From Acidimicrobiia bacterium (GTDB lineage: Bacteria > Actinomycetota > Acidimicrobiia > IMCC26256 > PALSA-555): a stretch of 37,141 nt of DNA. The translations under genes were made by a program, and so were the position numbers. The stretch spans positions 1 to 37,141 of the forward strand of contig JBBECS010000011.1 in NCBI GenBank assembly GCA_040881685.1. Direction: 5' to 3'. Position 1 is the first letter of the stretch; each line of letters starts with the position of its first letter. This document shows, one piece after another, positions 31,778 through 37,141 of this stretch. Below the pieces are notes generated by a model that saw only the letters and a program-made list of their open reading frames with translations, did no database searches and was not told where the DNA came from.

Positions 31778-31897
31778 CCGGCGGACGGCGGCGGGTAGCC
31801 TGGCTTGCGGAGTGCGAACGCCGGTTGTCCGGCGGCCGCAGCGCCGCTCACAGTTGCGGGTCAGCGTCGGTCTCGCACCGACTTCCCCCGTCCCCGG
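31778..31897 (-). ncRNA. cobalamin riboswitch
   Basis: Read on the minus strand, P1 arms CCGGGGACGG (31897-31888) and CCGTCCGCCGG (31788-31778) pair with one bulge. Between them are the conserved core GGGAAGTCGGTGCGAGACC, then GCTGACCCGCAACTGTGA, and the 3' element GCAAGCCAGGCTACCCGCC, matching the cobalamin riboswitch (RF00174) landmarks GGTG, CCCGCaACTGT and AAGCCAGG-AGACC-TGCC. About 85 nt lie between the aptamer and the ATG of the toroid protein, including pairing segments near its GGAGG that could block translation. It should switch off the toroid-DUF4430 operon when cobalamin is plentiful. The peripheral P7-P10 part looks short. Confidence 0.9.
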
Positions 31898-31948
31898 CGT
31901 GCCGGGAACCACACGCAGCATCCGGGCTGCGCGTGACCGCTGTCAGAG

Positions 31949-33091
31949 ATGACCGTACCCACGATGCCCGAGCCGTCGCAAACGTCTGCGCACACGGAAC
32001 GTCCGTGGCACGCGGTCACGTGGTTGTGCTGGGCACTGGCTGGCACGACCGCGATCCAGCTCGCAGACAATCCGCTCTACGTGCTGGTCGTGATCGGCGT
32101 GGCGTGGGTCGTGGTGTCCGCCCACGGGCGCGAAGGCCCGTTCGCTCGGGCGTTCCCCTGGCTGGTGGGGTTGGCGGCCGCCTTTGGCGTGCTTCGGGTC
32201 GTCCTGACCGCGGCCACGACCCACGGTGGCTCGGACGTGCTGTTCACGACGCCTTCGTTCACGCTTCCTGAAGTCCTCGGTGGCTTCACGGTCGGCGGAA
32301 CGGTCGAGACCCCCGTGGTCGTCCATGCCGCCGCCGAGGGCCTGGTGATCGTGGGCATCGTTGCCGTCTTCGCCGCGTTCAACGCCGTCGTCTCGCACTA
32401 CGAGCTCGTGCAGACCGCGCCGCGGGCATTCCACGAGCTGGGGCTCGTCGTCGTTGTGGCACTCGCGTTCGTCCCATCGATCATCACCGCCGCGCACGAT
32501 GTCGGTGAGGCGGATCGAGCTCGAACCGGGGGGCGCGTCGTGCGTCGGGGACGGCTCCTCCGGCGACTCGTGCCCGTGTTGGAGAGTGGGCTGGAACGGG
32601 CGATCACGCTCTCGGAATCGCTCGACTCGCGCGGTTTCGCCCACCGGGGGCCGTCGGCTCGCGAGCGCGGTGCCGGCTGGTTCGGCGCGCTGGCGCTGCT
32701 CTCGCTCGGCGCAGGGTTCGTCGCGCTGATCGCCCGCGAAGGGACCATCGCGCTCCTCCTCGCGATCGCTGGCGCGGTGGGTGTCGGCGTTGCGGTCCTG
32801 CTCGTGTCGGGCTCGTCCGAACGAGTTCGCTACCGCCGCCGTCGGATCGCCACCGCTGATTGGGTCTGCATCGCGGTCGTGATCGCGGCGCCGGTCCTGC
32901 TCGGCGTCGTGAGCCTGGTTGGTGACAGCACCCTGCTGTGGCCGACCGATCCATTGGGCTGGCCGACGTTGCACGTGCTCCCGGTGCTGGCATTGCTGGC
33001 GCTCGTGGTGCCGTGCATGCGAGCGCCGTCGACCAGCAGCGTGGTCGCGGCGCCACGGGTGACGGCGCGCGCTGCCGCGGAGGCCGCATGA
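31949..33091 (+). CDS. ECF transporter T component (EcfT/CbiQ family)
   Basis: A 380-residue membrane protein with hydrophobic segments at both ends and a central cytoplasmic coupling region. ADRARTGGRVVRRGRLLRRLVPVLESGLERAITLSESLDSRGF carries the EcfT helices and the (A/S)RG-type motif that docks on the ATPases. It is longer than typical EcfT (~260) because of extra hydrophobic segments at the C-terminus. It is the first gene of the rightward ECF operon, divergent from the riboswitch operon. The ATG at 31949 lacks a clear ribosome-binding site; the ATG at 31967 is an alternative. Its stop overlaps the ATPase start (ATGA). Confidence 0.88.
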   Translation: MTVPTMPEPSQTSAHTERPWHAVTWLCWALAGTTAIQLADNPLYVLVVIGVAWVVVSAHGREGPFARAFPWLVGLAAAFGVLRVVLTAATTHGGSDVLFTTPSFTLPEVLGGFTVGGTVETPVVVHAAAEGLVIVGIVAVFAAFNAVVSHYELVQTAPRAFHELGLVVVVALAFVPSIITAAHDVGEADRARTGGRVVRRGRLLRRLVPVLESGLERAITLSESLDSRGFAHRGPSARERGAGWFGALALLSLGAGFVALIAREGTIALLLAIAGAVGVGVAVLLVSGSSERVRYRRRRIATADWVCIAVVIAAPVLLGVVSLVGDSTLLWPTDPLGWPTLHVLPVLALLALVVPCMRAPSTSSVVAAPRVTARAAAEAA

Positions 33092-34653
33092 GCGCGATCG
33101 CCTATAGCGCGGTTTCGTTCGCATACCCGGACAGCGACCTCGCGCTCCAGGACGTGACCCTCGAAGTCGCGCCGGGAGAGATCCTGCTCGTGGTGGGCAG
33201 CTCGGGCTCCGGGAAGAGCACCTTGTTGCGGTGCGCGAATGGTCTCGTGCCTCACTCGTCCGGCGGTCGATTCTCGGGTGACGTCATCGCATTCGGTCGC
33301 AGCACCCGATCGCATCACCCGCGGGAGCTGGCCGACGTCGTTGGCTTCGTCGGTCAAGATCCAGAGGCTCAGTTCGTCGTCGACCAGGTCGAGCACGACA
33401 TCGCGTTCGTGCTCGAGAACCTGGGTGTGCCCGAATCCGCGATGCGCCGACGCGTGGAAGAGACGCTCGACGCACTCGGCATCGCGCACCTGCGGGACCG
33501 GTCGCCGTCGACGCTGTCGGGCGGGGAGCGCCAACGCGCGGCGATCGCCGGTGCCCTTGCCGCAGCGCCGAGTGCCCTCGTGCTCGACGAGCCGACCTCA
33601 CAGCTCGATCCGCAGGGCGCCGACGACGTCCTTGCCGCGGTGTCGCGGCTCAACGCTGATCTCGGCACGACGGTCGTGTTCGCCGAGCACAGACTTGAAC
33701 GCGCAGCACCGCTCGCCGATCGCGCGGTGATCGTCGATGGTGGGCACGCCGCACCGCCGGCCCCAACCCGCTCGGTCCTGGCTGGCTATGAGGGCGCCCC
33801 GAGTGTCACCCGCCTCGGGCGGCTGGTCGGATGGGATCCGCTGCCACTCACCGTCCGCGAGGCCCGGGCGGCCGCGGCCGCGCACCCATTGCTCGGAACG
33901 GCCGGGCCCGAACCAGCTGCCAGCGCGCGCGGAGATGTGCTGGTTCGCGCGAACGGTTTGAGCGTGAGCCTCGGCAGCACCCAGGCGTTGCGCGACGCGT
34001 CGCTCGATGTGTGCGAGGGGGAGGTCATCGCGCTCCTCGGGCGCAACGGCGCGGGCAAGACCACGTTGCTGCGTGCGCTCGCACGCTTGGTGAAAGCGGA
34101 CCGGGGCAGCGTGGAAGGTTCGGCCACGGTCGGGTACGTGCCGCAGGACCCGGGGAGCATGCTCTTCGCTCCTACGGTGCGCCGCGAGGTGACCGAGACG
34201 CTGCGTCTCCTCGGCCAGCGCGACGACGGCGCCGTGGACGCCTGGCTCGATCGACTTGGCATCGGTCATCTGGCGGAGCACCACCCGCGCTCGCTCGCGG
34301 GAGGAGAACGTCAGCGGATCGCGATTGCTGCCGTCGCGGTGGGGGGCGCGAGCGTGTTGCTGCTCGACGAGCCCACTCGGGGCATGGACGCGGCGTCGCG
34401 CAGTGCGCTCGAGCACGCGGTGAAGGAGCACGCCGAAAAGGGTGGCGCCGTCATCCTCGCGACGCACGACATCGAGCTCGCCGCCCTGTGCGCGACGCGC
34501 GCCATTGTCCTCGGCGATGGTGAGGTGATCGCCGAAGGACCGGCGCGAGCCGTGCTCGCCGGCTCGCTGTACGCGCCGCAAGTGCTGCGGGTCCTGCCGC
34601 CGTTCCTGACCGTGGCCGACGTTGCGGCCGCGCTGGCACGGGAGTCCTCGTGA
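33088..34653 (+). CDS. fused double ATPase of ECF transporter (EcfA-EcfA')
   Basis: A 521-residue protein with two complete ABC domains. Half 1 has Walker A GSSGSGKST, LSGGERQRAAIAGAL and Walker B ALVLDEPTSQLD. Half 2, from ~290, has GRNGAGKTT, LAGGERQRIAIAAV and LLLDEPTRGMD. In most ECF systems EcfA and EcfA' are separate; here one chain supplies both. GQDPEAQFV in half 1 is the typical EcfA Q-loop. It is between EcfT (4 bp overlap) and the S-like component (4 bp overlap), so stoichiometric expression is expected. It powers import by the T/S membrane proteins. Confidence 0.93.
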   Translation: MSAIAYSAVSFAYPDSDLALQDVTLEVAPGEILLVVGSSGSGKSTLLRCANGLVPHSSGGRFSGDVIAFGRSTRSHHPRELADVVGFVGQDPEAQFVVDQVEHDIAFVLENLGVPESAMRRRVEETLDALGIAHLRDRSPSTLSGGERQRAAIAGALAAAPSALVLDEPTSQLDPQGADDVLAAVSRLNADLGTTVVFAEHRLERAAPLADRAVIVDGGHAAPPAPTRSVLAGYEGAPSVTRLGRLVGWDPLPLTVREARAAAAAHPLLGTAGPEPAASARGDVLVRANGLSVSLGSTQALRDASLDVCEGEVIALLGRNGAGKTTLLRALARLVKADRGSVEGSATVGYVPQDPGSMLFAPTVRREVTETLRLLGQRDDGAVDAWLDRLGIGHLAEHHPRSLAGGERQRIAIAAVAVGGASVLLLDEPTRGMDAASRSALEHAVKEHAEKGGAVILATHDIELAALCATRAIVLGDGEVIAEGPARAVLAGSLYAPQVLRVLPPFLTVADVAAALARESS

Positions 34654-35447
34654 ACACCACGTCGCAGCGCGTGCCGACCGCGATGGTCTACGTGCTCATG
34701 GTCGTCGTGGGCGTCGCGGCATTCCTATATCCGTTCTGGTTCCCGTCCAACGCATTCCCCGGCAGCGCACACGCCGGCGACGCGCCGCTCTGGGCCGCGG
34801 CGATCGGGGCCCTCGTCGTGGGGGCCGTCTCGCTCGAAGTGCGACGCGGGACCATGAACGGCGCGGTCGTGGCTGTGCTCGGCGTGCTCGGCGCGAGCGC
34901 CGCGCTGCTGCGCCTCATTGACCTGCCTGGCAACAACGCGGGCATTTTCTTCCTCGTCATCCTCGGCGGCGTCGCCTTCGGTCCTCGGTTCGGTGTGCTC
35001 CTCGGCATCACCGCGATGGCGACGTCGGCCGTCATCACCGGCGGCATCGGACCGTGGCTGCCGTTCCAGATGCTCGCCCTTTCGTGGATGGGTGGGACCG
35101 CCGGGCTCCTCGGTCGGTGGTCTGCTCGCCTCCCGGCGCGAGTCGAGGTCCTCGTGGTCGCCGGCTTCGGGTGGTGCTGGGGCTTCGCGTACGGCGCGGT
35201 GATGAACCTTTGGTCGTGGCCGTTCCTCCAGGGCGACGGCGACACGCTGTGGCGCCCCGGCCTCGGCGTGGGGCGGACCGCCGAGCACTATTGGGCGTAC
35301 TACGTCGCCACGTCGTTCGGATGGGACGCCGCGGGCGCGCTGTGCAACGCCATCCTCCTGCTCGTCACCGGTTCCGCGCTCCTGCGCACACTCAGGCGCT
35401 TCGCGCACCGACTCGAGCCAGTCGTCGAGCTCGTGCCCACGACCTGA
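34650..35447 (+). CDS. ECF transporter S-component-like membrane protein
   Basis: A 265-residue polytopic protein with about six to seven hydrophobic helices: VYVLMVVVGVAAFLYPFWF, LGGVAFGPRFGVLLGITAMATSAVITGGIGPWLPFQMLALSWMGGTAGLLG, and a last helix near 235-250. The GPxFG...G.GPWLPFQM part resembles ECF S components and related vitamin-uptake proteins. It starts at a GTG within the ATPase stop (GTGA), completing a T-A/A'-S operon. Because a cobalamin riboswitch operon is divergent next to it, cobalamin or a corrinoid precursor is the probable substrate; this is inferred from context, not from S-component motifs. Confidence 0.82.
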   Translation: MNTTSQRVPTAMVYVLMVVVGVAAFLYPFWFPSNAFPGSAHAGDAPLWAAAIGALVVGAVSLEVRRGTMNGAVVAVLGVLGASAALLRLIDLPGNNAGIFFLVILGGVAFGPRFGVLLGITAMATSAVITGGIGPWLPFQMLALSWMGGTAGLLGRWSARLPARVEVLVVAGFGWCWGFAYGAVMNLWSWPFLQGDGDTLWRPGLGVGRTAEHYWAYYVATSFGWDAAGALCNAILLLVTGSALLRTLRRFAHRLEPVVELVPTT

Positions 35448-35465
35448 ACCGGGCGGCTCCGTGAC

Positions 35466-35645
35466 TCAGACGTGCAGCATCTCGTCGTCGATGGCCGCGG
35501 CTCGCTCGTACGCTCGAGCGAGACGATCGCGTGCCTCGTCGATCTGAGACTGGGTGAGAATCTCGACGACCAAGAGCTGTCGGACCGCATCACTCGCTTC
35601 GCAAAGCTCACGGTGCGCGGCAACAACCTTCTCGCGTTCAATCAC
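35466..35645 (-). CDS. small charged helical protein (59 aa)
   Basis: A minus-strand frame from a GTG at 35645 to TGA at 35466. It reads MIEREKVVAAHRELCEASDA, continues VRQLLVVEILTQSQIDEARDRLARAYERAAA, and ends DDEMLHV. The composition is strongly helix-forming with regular charge spacing, unlike a chance frame in this DNA. AAGGTAG lies 9 nt upstream. It follows the ECF operon convergently and is divergent from the zinc-finger-like gene, sharing a palindrome between them. Family unknown; it could be a coiled-coil partner or a DNA-associated protein. Confidence 0.45.
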   Translation of the reverse strand: MIEREKVVAAHRELCEASDAVRQLLVVEILTQSQIDEARDRLARAYERAAAIDDEMLHV

Positions 35646-35666
35646 AGCCTCAATCTACCTTGTTCT

Positions 35667-35676
35667 CGTTCGAACG
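35667..35676. promoter_or_regulatory. palindrome between two divergent small genes
   Basis: CGTTCGAACG, a perfect 10 bp palindrome in the 80 bp space between the minus-strand gene at 35645 and the plus-strand gene at 35726. It could be an operator; nothing identifies the regulator. Confidence 0.3.
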
Positions 35677-35725
35677 TTCTCCGCGACCTCACGACGTGCG
35701 AAAATTCCGGTGGTACGCTGAGTAT

Positions 35726-35878
35726 GTGCTGACGCAATGCGAGATCGATGGTTGCGTCAATGACGCGCAAGGAAAGTTGACCACGAGCGGCTACGAGCTC
35801 TGCTCCGACCATTATCAGCAATGGACGACGAACAACATGTTCGTCGTCGAGGATGACGGTAAGGTCGTTCTCAAGTAG
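35726..35878 (+). CDS. small zinc-finger-like protein (50 aa)
   Basis: MLTQCEIDGCVNDAQGKLTT followed by GYELCSDHYQQW: the C-x4-C ... C-x2-H arrangement resembles the small zinc motif of HNH-type and related phage/actinobacterial proteins, where it reads C-x4-C...LC-x2-HYxRW. The GTG at 35726 is chosen because the Cys motif starts four codons in and no homology lies upstream; no ribosome-binding site is evident, so it may be leaderless. The base composition is less GC-rich than in neighbouring genes, a sign of possible transfer. Function unknown. Confidence 0.6.
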   Translation: MLTQCEIDGCVNDAQGKLTTSGYELCSDHYQQWTTNNMFVVEDDGKVVLK

Positions 35879-35920
35879 CGCGTTTCGCTCGTTCGTTGAG
35901 CCTCACCTAGCCTGGGCTCC

Positions 35921-36196
35921 ATGTGCCGAAACATCACGGAACTCAGGGGACTCGAACCGCCGGCGACGCGTGAGGAGGTCGAGGCTGCCGCTCGCCAGTT
36001 CGTGCGCAAGGTCAGCGGGATCACCCGACCCCGGGCCGAGATCGCCGAAGATCTCGACCGGGTCGCGCTCGACATCGCCGCCATGATCGAACCGCTCCTC
36101 GACCGGCTCCCTCCACGTCGTCAGCCACCGAAGACCATCCCGCCCCTGCGGCGTCCGGAAGTCCGCCAGCGGATGGGGCTCGCACCGCTCAGCTGA
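35921..36196 (+). CDS. DUF2277 family protein
   Basis: A 91-residue protein beginning MCRNITELRGLEPPATREEV with AARQFVRKVSGITRP, which is the strongly conserved N-terminal pattern of DUF2277 (MCRNI..L....PPAT..E...AA.Q.VRKVSG...P). The family is widespread in actinobacteria and proteobacteria and uncharacterised. It is complete; a Pro/Arg-rich tail (PPRRQPPKTIPPLRRPEV) is longer than usual. Convergent with the ATP-grasp gene with a gap of 16 bp. Confidence 0.88.
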   Translation: MCRNITELRGLEPPATREEVEAAARQFVRKVSGITRPRAEIAEDLDRVALDIAAMIEPLLDRLPPRRQPPKTIPPLRRPEVRQRMGLAPLS

Positions 36197-36212
36197 CGCT
36201 GCGCTGGCGCGG

Positions 36213-37085
36213 TCACGAACGCAGGCCGCCCACCCGCCGCTCGACGGCTGCCGCGAAGCGGTCAGCCGCCGCCGACGCGTACGCGACGAAGTACGACGGC
36301 TCCGCCAGCTCGACCTCGAGAATCCGGGGATGCCCATCGGTGCCGGGCACGAGGTCCACGCGGCCGTAGAGCAGCTCGCTCCCACCGCAGGCCGTGATCG
36401 TGGCTTCTCCCACCCGCCGTTCCTCGGCGCTGGGCTCGCGCGCGGCGATCTCCTCGGGCGCGAAGAACTCATCGGTCGGCGCTGCATCGCGTTCGAGGAT
36501 CGGTCCCTTGCGAAAGCCATGCGAGAAGGATCCGTCGAAGTAGACGAGGCCGGTCTCTCCGAGCGTGGCGATCCCTGCCTGATAAGGCTGGACCATCACG
36601 GCACGGTGCCGTTCGAGCAGGTCGCGCACGTGGAGCTCGGCTGCACGAGGATCGGAGTGGCGCGCGGTGTCCTTGGAGCCTGCCGAGATCACCGGTTTGA
36701 CCACGACGTCGCCGCGCCGCTCCGAGAGGTCCGGAGCGTCGCCGCCCGGTTCGTAGAACTCGGTCGGCACAACCGGCAAGCCTCGGGCGGCGAGATCGGC
36801 GAGGTAGTGCTTGTCGGTGTTCCAACGCACGACACTCGGATCGTTCAGCACGGGTGTGCGTGCGGCCGTTGCATCGAGCCAGCGCAAGAACTCGTCGTAT
36901 CGGGGGACGTAGTCCCACGGCGACCGGAGGACCACCAAGTCGTACGCGCCCCACTCCACGGTTTGGTCATCCCAGCAGGGCGAATCGGGCTCCAGGTGAC
37001 GGCTGATGAGCGCGTCGAGCAGCGGATCGAGATCTTCGTCGGTGCCCAGGGCAGCCCTTGCCGTCACCAACGCGACGCGAGACAT
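36213..37085 (-). CDS. ATP-grasp domain protein
   Basis: A 290-residue protein. VALVTARAALGTDEDLDPLL and YDLVVLRSPWDYVPRYDEFLRWL form the N-terminal domain. DVVVKPVISAGSKDTARH is the ATP-grasp lysine strand and glycine-type loop. YGRVDLVPGTDGHPRILEVELAEPSYF holds the Asp/Glu metal ligands. The pattern is that of the STI1/DcsG-like group of ATP-grasp ligases (D-cycloserine synthetase relatives and many orphan actinobacterial proteins), as recalled. It would join a carboxylate to an amine using ATP; substrates are unknown. The ATG at 37085 is the natural start. No partner genes are visible at the window end. Confidence 0.85.
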   Translation of the reverse strand: MSRVALVTARAALGTDEDLDPLLDALISRHLEPDSPCWDDQTVEWGAYDLVVLRSPWDYVPRYDEFLRWLDATAARTPVLNDPSVVRWNTDKHYLADLAARGLPVVPTEFYEPGGDAPDLSERRGDVVVKPVISAGSKDTARHSDPRAAELHVRDLLERHRAVMVQPYQAGIATLGETGLVYFDGSFSHGFRKGPILERDAAPTDEFFAPEEIAAREPSAEERRVGEATITACGGSELLYGRVDLVPGTDGHPRILEVELAEPSYFVAYASAAADRFAAAVERRVGGLRS

Positions 37086-37141
37086 CGCAGAAGGCTACGG
37101 TGCGGCGCGCGTGACGCTGACACCCGAGGTGCTCCGAGCGC

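Noticed and set aside
31693-31851. Longer N-terminus for the toroid protein starting at 31851
   Set aside because: It would translate the cobalamin riboswitch; the ATG at 31692 has GGAGGAAGG and is followed at once by a signal peptide.
31898-31948. A second cobalamin riboswitch for the ECF operon
   Set aside because: Only about 50 bp are free and no CCCGCaACTGT or AAGCCAGG element is found on the plus strand.
35667-35676. CGTTCGAACG as a LexA box
   Set aside because: The actinobacterial LexA site needs two GAAC/GTTC halves separated by four bases; here the halves abut.

Overview
The window is high-GC DNA (about two-thirds G+C by eye) from an actinobacterium. The support is a mycothiol-type DinB/TIGR03086 protein, LLM flavin/F420-type oxidoreductase, TetR and cytochrome P450 genes, two cyclase + NB-ARC ATPase regulators of the kind known in mycobacteria, frequent ATGA/GTGA stop-start overlaps and GTG starts. 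An Acidimicrobiia-like host is possible, but the sequence alone does not settle it.

Left two thirds (1-~23.3 kb): an accretion island at an initiator tRNA-fMet gene. The window opens at the anticodon loop of that tRNA and runs to its encoded CCA. A 45-47 bp copy of the same 3' half recurs at 9741, 13330, 17827 and 18652, always in the same orientation. Three copies are preceded by a conserved 131-135 bp arm and one by a 52 bp version. Four of the five tRNA ends are followed by a clear GC-rich hairpin, and the fifth by a poly-G/poly-C stretch in the same place. These look like serial att sites, so the island is a row of cargo units: (1) a decayed tyrosine integrase, an SDR and a catabolic cluster (secreted hydrolase, SnoaL-like, TauD dioxygenase, divergent LLM oxidoreductase-TetR-P450-SDR-SDR); (2) a SnoaL-like protein plus a cyclase/ATPase regulator; (3) ArsR-ArsC fusion + VOC protein, an RHH/Doc toxin-antitoxin pair, small unknown genes, and an ECF sigma factor with a membrane partner; (4) a single cupin gene; (5) a second cyclase/ATPase/LuxR regulator, a small unknown gene and an AmiC-like ligand-binding protein. 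No intact integrase is present.

Right third (23.3-37.1 kb): more ordinary chromosome. It carries a DrrAB-like ABC exporter, a TIGR03086 protein, an ArsR/AHSA1 pair with a truncated AHSA1, an SDR, a secreted Cys-repeat protein and a DHFR-like reductase. Next comes a coherent cobalamin locus. A minus-strand cobalamin riboswitch (31778-31897) leads into a secreted alpha/alpha-toroid protein and a membrane-anchored DUF4430-like protein, which together resemble a split transcobalamin. Divergently transcribed are EcfT, a fused double EcfA and an EcfS-like protein. This suggests surface capture of a corrinoid followed by ECF import. The window ends with a small charged protein, a small zinc-finger-like protein, a DUF2277 protein and an ATP-grasp enzyme.
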